From assembly GCF_036013745.1 (NCBI RefSeq), contig NZ_CP107880.1, forward strand, positions 3,162,001 through 3,226,000: DNA of 64,000 nucleotides, written 5' to 3'. Position numbers and translations under genes: made by a program. Shown in pieces: positions 10,923 through 18,989 of the stretch; positions within the stretch are counted from its first letter, which is position 1, and each line of letters starts with the position of its first letter. The notes under the pieces are model-generated. The model was not told where the DNA came from. It worked only from the letters and a program-made list of their open reading frames with translations, and searched no databases. Source of the stretch: Streptomyces sp. NBC_00483 (GTDB lineage Bacteria > Actinomycetota > Actinomycetes > Streptomycetales > Streptomycetaceae).

Positions 10923-10942
10923 GCGCAGTTCCCCGCGCCCCT
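10923..10942. repeat. Single copy of the dispersed GCGCAGTTCCCCGCGCCCCT element
   Basis: This 20-mer lies in the 82-bp gap between the dehydrogenase and pfkA. The same core forms the start of each 75-bp unit in the tandem array at 46035-46390, so it belongs to a repeat family dispersed in intergenic DNA. Confidence 0.75.
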
Positions 10943-10950
10943 GAAGACGC

Positions 10951-11979
10951 CTACCCGAAGAACACGCCGACCTCTTCGTACAGAGCGGGATCCACTGTCT
11001 TGAGGCGGGCCGTCGCGTCCGCGATAGGCACCCGCACGATGTCCGTCCCCCGCAGCGCCACCATCTTCCCGAAGTCCCCGTCCCGCACCGCCTCGATCGC
11101 GTGCAGCCCGAACCGCGTGGCCAGCCAGCGGTCGAACGCGGACGGCGTGCCGCCCCGCTGCACATGGCCGAGGACCGTCGTCCGCGCCTCCTTGCCCGTC
11201 CGCTTCTCGATCTGTTTCGCCAGCCACTCCCCCACGCCGGAGAGGCGCACGTGCCCGAAGGAGTCCAGGGACTCGTCCTTCAGCACCATGTCGCCGTCGC
11301 GCGGCATCGCCCCCTCGGCGACGACCACGATCGGGGCGTACGAGGAGCGGAAGCGGGAGGTGACCCAGGAGCAGACCTGCTCGACGTCGAAGCGCTGCTC
11401 GGGGATGAGGATGACGTTGGCCCCACCGGCGAGGCCGGAGTGCAGCGCGATCCAGCCCGCGTGCCGGCCCATGACCTCGACGACGAGGACCCGCATATGG
11501 GACTCGGCGGTGGTGTGCAGCCGGTCGATGGCCTCCGTGGCGATGCCGACGGCCGTGTTGAAACCGAAGGTGTAGTCCGTACCCGAGAGGTCGTTGTCGA
11601 TGGTCTTCGGTACGCCGACGACCTTGATGCCGTACTCGTCCGCGAGCCGGGCCGCGACGCCGAGGGTGTCCTCGCCGCCGATCACGATGAGGGCCCCGAC
11701 CTCCTGCTTGGCGAGGTTCTCCTTGACGCGGCGGATGCCGTCCTCCGCCTGGAGGGGGTTGGTCCGCGAGGAGCCGAGCACGGTGCCGCCGCGGGGCAGG
11801 ATGCCGCGCACCGCGGGGATGTCGAGAGGGACGGTGTCGTTCTCCAGGGGGCCGCGCCAGCCGTCCCGGAACCCTACGAAGTCGTAGTCGTACTCCTGCA
11901 CACCCTTGCGCACGATGCCCCGGATGACAGCGTTCAGTCCGGGGCAGTCACCGCCTCCGGTCAGCACTCCGACCCTCAT
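10951..11979 (-). CDS. pfkA: ATP-dependent 6-phosphofructokinase
   Basis: 342-residue glycolytic kinase converting fructose-6-phosphate to the 1,6-bisphosphate. It opens MRVGVLTGGGDCPGLNAVIRG (nucleotide loop), has the catalytic PKTIDNDLSGTDYTFGFNTA, and the substrate/allosteric segment VEVMGRHAGWIA. The Asp/Gly pattern after GGEDTLG fits the actinobacterial group III enzymes, which include both ATP and PPi users. ATP use is inferred from close Streptomyces relatives. Divergent to nothing; the response-regulator gene follows upstream on the same strand. Confidence 0.93.
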   Translation of the reverse strand: MRVGVLTGGGDCPGLNAVIRGIVRKGVQEYDYDFVGFRDGWRGPLENDTVPLDIPAVRGILPRGGTVLGSSRTNPLQAEDGIRRVKENLAKQEVGALIVIGGEDTLGVAARLADEYGIKVVGVPKTIDNDLSGTDYTFGFNTAVGIATEAIDRLHTTAESHMRVLVVEVMGRHAGWIALHSGLAGGANVILIPEQRFDVEQVCSWVTSRFRSSYAPIVVVAEGAMPRDGDMVLKDESLDSFGHVRLSGVGEWLAKQIEKRTGKEARTTVLGHVQRGGTPSAFDRWLATRFGLHAIEAVRDGDFGKMVALRGTDIVRVPIADATARLKTVDPALYEEVGVFFG

Positions 11980-12031
11980 GGCGTAACTCCCTTGTCACGG
12001 CGAGTGGTTGGGGCCACTCTCCCGCGCGGGG

Positions 12032-12712
12032 TCAGTCGTCGTCCAGACCTCGCTCGATCGCGTACCGGACGAGTTCCACGCGGTTGTGCAGCTGGAGTTT
12101 GCCGAGGGTGTTCTGCACGTGGTTCTGGACCGTGCGGTGCGAGATGACCAGTCGCTCGGCGATCTGCTTGTAGCTCAGGCCCTTCGCGACGAGGCGCAGC
12201 ACCTCGGTCTCCCGGTCCGTGAGCTGCGGGGCGGCGCCCGACTCGTCGGCGTCACCGGCCGGGGACGGGTCCGATGCGAGCCGCCGGTACTCACCGAGGA
12301 CGAGGCCCGCGAGGCCCGGCGTGAACACGGGGTCGCCGACGGCGGTGCGCCCCACCGCGTCGATCAGTTCGTCCGTGGAGGCCGACTTGAGCAGATAGCC
12401 GGTGGCACCGGACTTCACCGCCTCCAGTACGTCGGCGTGCTCACCGCTCGCGGACAGCACGAGGACGCGCAGGCGGGGGTCGGCGCCGACGAGTTCCTTG
12501 CAGACCTGGACGCCGGGCTTGGCCGGCAGGTTCAGGTCGAGGACGAGGACGTCGGGCCCCGCGGCCTGCGCGCGGCGCACCGCCTGCTCGCCGTCGCCCG
12601 CCGTGGCGACGACCTCGAAGCCGGCCGCGCCCAGGTCGCGGGCGACGGCGTCGCGCCACATCGGGTGGTCGTCGACCACCATGACCTTGATGGATCCGTT
12701 CGGTTCGCTCAT
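12032..12712 (-). CDS. NarL/LuxR-family response regulator
   Basis: 226-residue regulator. The receiver domain has the acidic pocket in MVVDDHPMWRDA, the phospho-acceptor Asp in VLVLDLNLPAKPG and a Lys in YLLKSAS. A C-terminal LuxR helix-turn-helix follows (LTDRETEVLRLVAKGLSYKQIAERL, then VQNHVQNTLGKL). It lies 45 bp downstream of its partner kinase. Target genes unknown. Confidence 0.94.
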   Translation of the reverse strand: MSEPNGSIKVMVVDDHPMWRDAVARDLGAAGFEVVATAGDGEQAVRRAQAAGPDVLVLDLNLPAKPGVQVCKELVGADPRLRVLVLSASGEHADVLEAVKSGATGYLLKSASTDELIDAVGRTAVGDPVFTPGLAGLVLGEYRRLASDPSPAGDADESGAAPQLTDRETEVLRLVAKGLSYKQIAERLVISHRTVQNHVQNTLGKLQLHNRVELVRYAIERGLDDD

Positions 12713-12757
12713 CTCTCCGGTCCTGCCTTCCCCCGTGGCCCGTACGGGCCGCTTTCG

Positions 12758-13972
12758 CTACTTCTTCGGTACGCGCAGTTCGACCTCGGTGCCCTGGCCG
12801 GGGACCGAGATCAGCTCGGCGGTGCCGCCGATGTCGCGCAGCCGGCCCCGGATCGACAGGGCGACGCCGAGCCGGCCCTCGCCCTCGGCCTGCGCGAGGC
12901 GGCCCTCCGGGATGCCGGGGCCGTCGTCCCGCACCGTCACGATCACCGCGTCCGACTCGTCCTCGACGAGGATCCACGCGCTGGCGTCCGCGCCCGCGTG
13001 CAGACGCACATTGTCCAGGGCGGCACTGACGGCGGCGGCCAGTTCGCGGGCCGCGGCGGGCCGCATCGGCACCGGGGCGCCCGGCTCCGAGAAAGTGATG
13101 CGTCCACCGGCGTGCCCGGCAAGGAGGGGGCGCAGATCGCGCGGGCCCGCGCCCTCGTCCTCGGCCGGTTCCGCCGGCTCCACCACAGTGCGTACGACGG
13201 CGCCGGCCTCCGCGTCCTCGGACGCACGCGAGGCGGGTACGAGGCCCCCGGCGACCAGCGTGCGCAGCGCGACCTCCTGCTCGCCCGCCATCCGGCCGAG
13301 CTCCGCCGCCTCACCGCCCAGGGCGGTGCCGCGGCGCTGCACCATCGCGAGGACCTGCAGCACGCTGTCGTGGATGTCGCGGGCGAGGCGCTCCCGCTCG
13401 CGCGTCGTCGCCTCGATCTCCAGGGCGCGGGCGAGGGTGCGCTCGGAGGCGCGGGCCACCTCCACGACGTAGCCGATCGCGATGGAGGCGATGCAGACCA
13501 GAAGGACGCTGTGGATGAGGCCGCGGGTGATGTCGCCGCGCTGCAGCACATTGGCGACGCCGATGAGCAGGGACGCTCCGGCTGCCCACCGCCAGCCGCC
13601 CTTGAGCGCCCAGGCGAGGACGGCGCCCGCCGTCCAGATCGACGGCAGCGTGGAGCCCCCGGTGACGGCCCGCTCGTGCCCGGCGACCGGCGAGAGCAGG
13701 ATGCCGGCGACGGCGATCGTCAGGTCGGCGGTGAGGAACCGCTTGGTGCAGCGCCGGGCGCCCGACACCTGCGGCAGCGTCGCCAGCGTCCACACCGCGA
13801 GGACCGCGAAGTAGCCGGCGCCGACCCACGGGCGCTCGTACACCTCGTACGAGGAGGCGAACAGCCCGATCGCGTAGACGAGGGTCAGCAGGCGGTACCC
13901 GGTGAGCGCGCGCCACAGCGGCTGCTCGACCGACATCCGCACGACCCGCTCGCGCCCGACCGCGTTCCCCAT
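12758..13972 (-). CDS. MacS-type sensor histidine kinase
   Basis: 404-residue membrane kinase with about six N-terminal transmembrane segments, from QPLWRALTGYRLLTLVYAIGLF on to about residue 165. An HisKA_3 dimerisation box follows (ERLARDIHDSVLQVLAMVQ, His in RDIHDS), then an HATPase domain with DDGPGIPEGRL and LGVALSIRGRL. Alternative start MSVEQ lies 12 residues in. Paired with the LuxR-type regulator immediately downstream. Confidence 0.92.
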   Translation of the reverse strand: MGNAVGRERVVRMSVEQPLWRALTGYRLLTLVYAIGLFASSYEVYERPWVGAGYFAVLAVWTLATLPQVSGARRCTKRFLTADLTIAVAGILLSPVAGHERAVTGGSTLPSIWTAGAVLAWALKGGWRWAAGASLLIGVANVLQRGDITRGLIHSVLLVCIASIAIGYVVEVARASERTLARALEIEATTRERERLARDIHDSVLQVLAMVQRRGTALGGEAAELGRMAGEQEVALRTLVAGGLVPASRASEDAEAGAVVRTVVEPAEPAEDEGAGPRDLRPLLAGHAGGRITFSEPGAPVPMRPAAARELAAAVSAALDNVRLHAGADASAWILVEDESDAVIVTVRDDGPGIPEGRLAQAEGEGRLGVALSIRGRLRDIGGTAELISVPGQGTEVELRVPKK

Positions 13973-14038
13973 GTCCCCTGTCCCCCCGTTGGCACTTCCG
14001 GGTACTTCTGCTCCTGCGCCCTCCTTGGGACGACGCGG

Positions 14039-14791
14039 CTAGGAGCCGTCCCGTTCCTTCTCCAACGCCTTCTTCGCCGCTTCCCTCTCGGCCTTGGCCG
14101 CCTTCTCCGCGTCCGCGATCTGCCGCTTGGCGGCCGTCGCGTACACGTCGACGTACTCCTGGCCGGAAAGCTTCATGATCTCGTACATGACCTCGTCGGT
14201 GACAGCCCTCAGGACGAAGCGGTCGCTCTCCATGCCGTGATAGCGGCTGAAGTCGAGGGGCTTGCCGATGCGGATGCCCGGGCGCATCAGTTTGGGCATC
14301 ACCTTGCCGGGAGGCTGGATCTTCTCCGTGTCGATCATGGCGACGGGGATGACGGGGGCGCCGGTGGACAGTGCCACGCGCGCGAGGCCGCCCGGCTTGC
14401 CCCTGTAGAGGCGGCCGTCGGGGGAACGCGTCCCCTCCGGGTAGATGCCGAACAGCTCGCCGCGCTCCAGGACCTCGATGCCGCTCTTGATGGCGGCCTC
14501 GCCGGCGCCCCGCGAACCGGAGCGGTCCACGGGCAGCTGGCCGACGCCCTTGAAGAAGGCGGCCGTCATCTTTCCCTTGACCCCGGGGGTGGTGAAGTAC
14601 TCGGCCTTCGCGATGAAGGTGACCTTGCGGTCGAGGACGGCGGGAAGGAAGAACGAGTCGGAGAACGAGAGGTGATTGCTGGCGAGAATCGCGGGGCCCT
14701 CGGCGGGGATGTTCTCGAGGCCCTCCACCCACGGCCGGAAACCGAGCTTCAGCGGCCCTCCGATGGCCACCTTCATTGCGCCGTAGATCAA
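14039..14791 (-). CDS. plsC: 1-acyl-sn-glycerol-3-phosphate acyltransferase (PlsC family)
   Basis: 250-residue LPLAT-superfamily enzyme making phosphatidic acid or a related lipid. The catalytic NHLSFSD (HX4D) lies near residue 38, GIYPEGTRSPDGRLYRGKPG is motif III, and VIPVAM is motif IV. The C-terminus is a charged Ala/Lys/Glu helix. The start is probably TTG at 14791, because GGAAGG precedes it at good spacing; the ATG at 14776 (MKVAIGG) is the alternative. Matches Rv2182c by position in mycobacteria. Confidence 0.9.
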   Translation of the reverse strand: MIYGAMKVAIGGPLKLGFRPWVEGLENIPAEGPAILASNHLSFSDSFFLPAVLDRKVTFIAKAEYFTTPGVKGKMTAAFFKGVGQLPVDRSGSRGAGEAAIKSGIEVLERGELFGIYPEGTRSPDGRLYRGKPGGLARVALSTGAPVIPVAMIDTEKIQPPGKVMPKLMRPGIRIGKPLDFSRYHGMESDRFVLRAVTDEVMYEIMKLSGQEYVDVYATAAKRQIADAEKAAKAEREAAKKALEKERDGS

Positions 14792-14851
14792 CCCACTGCC
14801 TTCCCTCGTGCCCGGACCTCGTACCGGGACCAGTCCGAGGATCCGACCTTA

Positions 14852-14979
14852 ACCCGCGGGGCCGCCCCGGGGCCCGACGACCCTGGCCGACCTGCTTGCC
14901 CGGCCGGGGGTCCGGGGGTTGTCCCCCGGGAAGACACAGCACCCGCGGGGCCGCCCCGGGGCCCGACGACCCTGGTCGG
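14852..14979. repeat. Pair of 39-bp direct repeats flanking a GC hairpin
   Basis: Copies at 14852-14890 and 14941-14979 differ at only about two bases; both open ACCCGCGGGGCC and end CGACGACCCTGG. Between them is a 7-bp perfect hairpin at 14912-14929 (CCGGGGG, loop TTGT, CCCCCGG). They fill most of the 275-bp divergent gap between plsC and the esterase. Confidence 0.85.
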
Positions 14980-15065
14980 TGTCAGTCCGGTCGCGTACCG
15001 TGAGGTTCACGTCGCTGTTGCTCGTCAGCTCGTTCCCCTGCACGTCCGTCCACCGTTTCTCTGCC

Positions 15066-15881
15066 ATGAACAGGAGACCGAAGGTGCCGGTCCTTCCTGG
15101 AGCCGAGCCGTACCGCCACGACGGTGGCGAGGTCGGCGTCCTCCTCTGTCACGGATTCACCGGATCGCCCCAGTCGCTGCGGCCCTGGGCCGAGTACCTC
15201 GCCGAGCGCGGGCTGACCGTCTCGCTCCCGCTGCTGCCGGGCCACGGCACGCGCTGGGAGGACCTGTCCGTCACCGCCTGGCAGGACTGGTACGCGGAGG
15301 TGGACCGCGCCCTGCGCGAGCTCACCGACCGCTGCTCCCACGTCTTCGTGTGCGGCCTGTCGATGGGAGGCGCGCTCGCCCTGCGCCTCGCGGCCAAGCA
15401 CGGGGACCGGATCGCGGGCCTCGTCCTGGTGAACCCGGGCAACAAGGTGCACGGCCTGTCCGCGTACGCGCTCCCGGTCGCCCGGCACTTCGTGAGCACG
15501 GTCAAGGGCATCACCAGCGACATCGCCAAGGAGGGCGCGGACGAGGTCGGCTACCCCCGGGTTCCGCTGCACGCGGCGCACCAGCTGCGCATCTTCTTCC
15601 GGATCGTGGACCGTGAACTGCCGCAGGTGACGCAGCCCCTGGTGGTGCTGCACAGCGTGCACGACCATGTGGTGCCGCCCGCCGACTCGGCGCGGGTGCT
15701 CGGCCGCGTCTCGTCCACGGACGTCACGGAGATCCTGCTGGAACAGAGCTACCACGTGGCGACGTTGGACCATGACGCGGACCGGATCTTCGAGGAGAGC
15801 TACGCGTTCTTCGACCGGCTCGCTCCCGAAGTCGGCAAGATCCCCAGCGAGGGCGTGGAAGGGACGAGCACCGGTGACTGA
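15066..15881 (+). CDS. Alpha/beta hydrolase, monoacylglycerol lipase/carboxylesterase type
   Basis: 271-residue serine hydrolase. The oxyanion strand is LLCHGFTGSPQSL, the nucleophile elbow GLSMGG, the Asp lies in HSVHDHVVPP, and the catalytic His in SYHVATLDHD. This is the short-chain esterase/MGL layout. Start ATG at 15066; GTG at 15084 is also possible. The stop overlaps the next start by 8 bases. No signal peptide, so cytoplasmic. Next to plsC, it may share acyl-lipid metabolism. Confidence 0.9.
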   Translation: MNRRPKVPVLPGAEPYRHDGGEVGVLLCHGFTGSPQSLRPWAEYLAERGLTVSLPLLPGHGTRWEDLSVTAWQDWYAEVDRALRELTDRCSHVFVCGLSMGGALALRLAAKHGDRIAGLVLVNPGNKVHGLSAYALPVARHFVSTVKGITSDIAKEGADEVGYPRVPLHAAHQLRIFFRIVDRELPQVTQPLVVLHSVHDHVVPPADSARVLGRVSSTDVTEILLEQSYHVATLDHDADRIFEESYAFFDRLAPEVGKIPSEGVEGTSTGD

Positions 15882-16581
15882 GCAGGAGCGGGGCGGGTCC
15901 GAGCGGCCGGACAGCTCGGAGCCGCACGACCAGGAGGAGACCGGCGGGCAGTCGCGCGATCCCCTGCTGCCGAGCGACGAGGACGCGGCGTGGGCGGCGA
16001 TCGTCGCCGGTTACGGGGAGGAGCCGCCGGACCCGCCGGGCGCCAAGCCGTTCAAGTCGGTGGAGGACCTGGCGCTGCTCGAACCGGAGACCAACGATGC
16101 GCCGAAGCGGCCGTCGGACGCGCGGCGGAGCACCACGGAGAAGGACGCCCCGGACCAGGACCGCGGTCAGGACCGGGACCAGACCCAGTCCCAGGACCAG
16201 GACCCGGATCGGGGCAAGCAGGGCCCGCTCGGCTCCTCGGTCTCCTTTGCGCCGGGCATCGCCTCCACTCCAGGACCGCGCGACCACGCGCCGCCCGCGC
16301 CCTCGGACGACGACTTCGGCGGCGCCGACGAGGGCCACTTCGTCCCGCCCGAGCCGCCCCCGCTGCCGGAGGGCGACGTCACGGCCAGGTTCGCCTGGCT
16401 CGCGGTGGTCGGCGGCCCGATCCTGCTGCTCCTCGCGGTGCTGCTGGGCTGGGACATGACGTGGTGGCTGGCGACACTGTGCATCGGCGGCTTCCTCGGC
16501 GGCTTCGGCACGCTCGTCGCCCGGATGTCACCGGGCGACGACGAGGACGGCGACGACCCGGGCCGCGGCGCCGTGGTCTAG
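15874..16581 (+). CDS. Acidic proline-rich protein with two C-terminal membrane helices
   Basis: 235 residues, not recognised. The first ~165 residues are low-complexity, rich in Asp, Glu, Pro, Ser and Gln, with a run of DQD/DRD-type units near residues 90-110. Two hydrophobic helices follow (around AWLAVVGGPILLLLAVLLGW and WLATLCIGGFLGGFGTLVA), and a short acidic tail. Typical of a Streptomyces membrane protein with a disordered cytoplasmic arm. Start GTG at 15874 overlaps the esterase stop, so it is translationally coupled to it. Confidence 0.8.
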   Translation: MTEQERGGSERPDSSEPHDQEETGGQSRDPLLPSDEDAAWAAIVAGYGEEPPDPPGAKPFKSVEDLALLEPETNDAPKRPSDARRSTTEKDAPDQDRGQDRDQTQSQDQDPDRGKQGPLGSSVSFAPGIASTPGPRDHAPPAPSDDDFGGADEGHFVPPEPPPLPEGDVTARFAWLAVVGGPILLLLAVLLGWDMTWWLATLCIGGFLGGFGTLVARMSPGDDEDGDDPGRGAVV

Positions 16582-16595
16582 AACGTGATCTAGGA

Positions 16596-17360
16596 CTACG
16601 TGGCGGGAACGCGGAGGGCGGCGAGCACCGGCAGATGGTCGGTGGCCGCCCTCAGCTCGTCCCGGTCCAGGAAGTCCGGCACCCCGCACCCCAGCACCTC
16701 GATGCCCTTGGTGGCGAGGATCGCGTCGATACGCTGATGGGGATCGGCCGGCGTCGAGGTGTACTCGCCGCCCCAGGGCCGGGTCGCCCAGGCGTCGTTC
16801 AGGGTGCGCGCGAGGCGCCGGAAGGTGCGCCCGCCGGGCCGCTCGTTGAGATCGCCGCCCACGACGGCGTGCTCCACCCCCATACCGGCGACCCGGTCGA
16901 GGAGCATCCCGCCCTGCGCGTACCGCTCGTCCTTCTGCAGGCTCAGATGGCAGCTGACGACACCGAGCCGCGCGTCCCCGAACCGCACGACGGCGGTCGC
17001 GAAGCCGCGCCGGTGCAGTCCCGGCGTGAGCGGCAGCAGTACGTCCTCGGTGCGCTCGACGGTGGCGCGCAGCGAGCAGAGCAGCGCGGGCCCTGCGGCG
17101 CTGCCGCCCCCGGAGAGGATCACCAGGTCGGCCGCGCGGGCGAGCCGGGCGAGCTGCTTGCGCCAGCGGAAGAACCGGGGCGCCTCCTGGATCAGTACGA
17201 GGTCCGGGGCGCAGGCCTTCATCACGCGGGCGAGGGCGACGGGGCTGTCGCGCATCGAGCGGATGTTGTAGCTGAGGACGCGAATGACGGCCGAACCGTC
17301 CGCTTCCGTACGGGACTTGGGAAGTTCGGTGCGTTCTTCGGGGAGCGAGCCGGAGTCCAT
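16596..17360 (-). CDS. Endonuclease/exonuclease/phosphatase-family protein
   Basis: 254-residue DNase I-like fold protein. Motifs are RVLSYNIRSMRD, LVLIQEAPRFF with the metal Glu, GVVSCHLSL, VVGGDLNERPGG with the catalytic Asp-Asn, and the final TDHLPVLAALRV. Substrate could be nucleic acid or a phospho-lipid/inositol head group. Start chosen at the ATG at 17360 (MDSGSLPEE); the upstream extension is Arg/Gly-rich and unlike the family. Confidence 0.87.
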   Translation of the reverse strand: MDSGSLPEERTELPKSRTEADGSAVIRVLSYNIRSMRDSPVALARVMKACAPDLVLIQEAPRFFRWRKQLARLARAADLVILSGGGSAAGPALLCSLRATVERTEDVLLPLTPGLHRRGFATAVVRFGDARLGVVSCHLSLQKDERYAQGGMLLDRVAGMGVEHAVVGGDLNERPGGRTFRRLARTLNDAWATRPWGGEYTSTPADPHQRIDAILATKGIEVLGCGVPDFLDRDELRAATDHLPVLAALRVPAT

Positions 17361-17427
17361 GAAGATCAAGATACGCCGGTGCCCGCCGCCCCCACGGGGA
17401 ACGACGGGCACCAGGTGCGCATGTACG

Positions 17428-18381
17428 TCACATGACGGGGTCGGGCTCCCGCGCCAGGTCGGCGGCGCCGACCATGCCCGCCTTATTGCCCAGCTCGGCC
17501 GCGATCACGTCGGCCACGGGCCGCCAGTTGCCGCCGACCAGCCACCGCTTGTACGACTTGCGGATCGGGTCGAGGACCAGCTCGCCCTCGTCCGAGAGGC
17601 CGCCGCCGACGATGAACGCCGACGGGTCGAACAGCGAGGCCAGGTCGGCCAGGCCCGCGCCGGCCCAGCGGGCCAGCTCGCGGTACGAGTCGACGGCCAC
17701 CGGGTCGCCCTCACGGGCGGCCGAGGAGATGTGCTTGCCCTCGATGCCCTCGGGGCTGCCGTCGCCGAGCGAGAGCAGGTACGAGGCGTTCTCCGGCGTC
17801 GCGTTCGCCCGCTGCTTCGCGTAGCGGACGAGCGCGCGGCCCGACGCGTACTGCTCCCAGCAGCCCTGCGAGCCGCAGCCGCACAGCAGGCCGTCCGGCA
17901 CCATGCGGATGTGGCCGAACTCGGCAGCCACGCCGAAGTGACCGCGGCGCAGCTTGTTGCCGATGATGACGCCGCCGCCGAGGCCGGTGCCGAGGGTGAT
18001 GCAGATGACGTTGCGATGGCCCTTGCCCGCGCCGAACTTGTACTCGCCCCAGGCGGCCGCGTTCGCGTCGTTCTCGACGATCACGGGCAGCTTGACGCGC
18101 GCTTCGACCTTCTCCTTCAGCGGTTCCTGACGCCAGTCGATGTTCGGCGCGAAGTACACGGTGGAGCGCTGACGGTTGACGTAGCCGGCCGCACCGATGC
18201 CCACGCCCACGATCTCGTGCCCGGCCCTGGCACCTTCCACGGCCGAGGCGATCGCGTCGACGATCCCGTCAGGCGTGGAAGGCGTCGGCACCTTGAACGT
18301 GGAGAGGATGTTGCCCTCCTCGTCGACCACGCCGGCCGCAATCTTCGTGCCGCCGATATCGACGCCGATGGTGAGTCCCAT
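17428..18381 (-). CDS. glkA: Glucokinase, ROK family
   Basis: 317-residue ATP-dependent glucose kinase. It shows the N-terminal phosphate loop VDIGGTKIAAGVVD, the catalytic ENDANAAAWGE and the ROK Zn motif CGCGSQGCWEQYASG. In S. coelicolor the equivalent protein is also a mediator of carbon catabolite repression. The DUF5304 gene lies upstream on the same strand, separated by 66 bp. Confidence 0.96.
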   Translation of the reverse strand: MGLTIGVDIGGTKIAAGVVDEEGNILSTFKVPTPSTPDGIVDAIASAVEGARAGHEIVGVGIGAAGYVNRQRSTVYFAPNIDWRQEPLKEKVEARVKLPVIVENDANAAAWGEYKFGAGKGHRNVICITLGTGLGGGVIIGNKLRRGHFGVAAEFGHIRMVPDGLLCGCGSQGCWEQYASGRALVRYAKQRANATPENASYLLSLGDGSPEGIEGKHISSAAREGDPVAVDSYRELARWAGAGLADLASLFDPSAFIVGGGLSDEGELVLDPIRKSYKRWLVGGNWRPVADVIAAELGNKAGMVGAADLAREPDPVM

Positions 18382-18447
18382 GAATCCCTCAGTTCGGTCG
18401 AGCCCCGCTAGGGCCCACCCTAACCGAGCAGGGGCCCGGCCCCCGGC

Positions 18448-18921
18448 TCAGTCCAGGTCGATGTGCTCTCCACCGGGGCCTTCGTCCTCGGGGCCCTTGG
18501 GATCCTCGGCGTCCTTCGGTGGGGCCGGCTCCTGGGTGCGCTGGGTCCAGCGGCGCTCCTGGCCCTCGACCGCGGAGCGGTAGGCGGCGAGCAGTTCGTT
18601 GCCCGCGGCGGCCAGGTGGTCGAACACGTCGGCGTTCCGGTCGATGACCGGCTCGATGACGGAGCGGGCCTGCCGTACGGCCTGCTTGGCGACCTGCTCC
18701 GCGGTGCCCTGGGCGACCGGGCCGAGGAACGGGGCCTGCACGGACGAGAGCTTGTCGGTGACGGCGTCGACGAGCTTCTTCAGCTCCTCGGCCGCGGATC
18801 CGGGCGGCGGCCCGTACTCGGCCCTGCGGCGGGCCCGCTCCTCCTCGAGATCCTCGGCGCACGCCTTCTCCCAGGCGTCGGCGTCGACCTGCTGGGCGGG
18901 TTGCTCGGTGGCGTCGCTCAT
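18448..18921 (-). CDS. DUF5304 protein (SCO2127-like neighbour of glkA)
   Basis: 157-residue acidic, largely helical soluble protein with no catalytic motif. It starts MSDATEQPAQQVDADAW, has a charged helix with EEERARRRAEYG, and a mid-region helix EQVAKQAVRQARSVIEPVIDR; the C-terminus is disordered. It matches the SCO2127 family, which literature on S. coelicolor and S. peucetius links to stimulated glkA expression and glucose repression. The position directly upstream of glkA supports this assignment. Molecular function is unknown. Confidence 0.82.
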   Translation of the reverse strand: MSDATEQPAQQVDADAWEKACAEDLEEERARRRAEYGPPPGSAAEELKKLVDAVTDKLSSVQAPFLGPVAQGTAEQVAKQAVRQARSVIEPVIDRNADVFDHLAAAGNELLAAYRSAVEGQERRWTQRTQEPAPPKDAEDPKGPEDEGPGGEHIDLD

Positions 18922-18989
18922 GACGGCTGACTCCTGCGGAGAGCTGGACCGGTTACCCCTTCGACGTTACCCGAACGGGTGCGCCCCGT

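Noticed and set aside
12008..15616. A 1202-residue plus-strand ORF
   Set aside because: It is the mirror frame of the response regulator, kinase and PlsC genes; the minus-strand products have full domain support.
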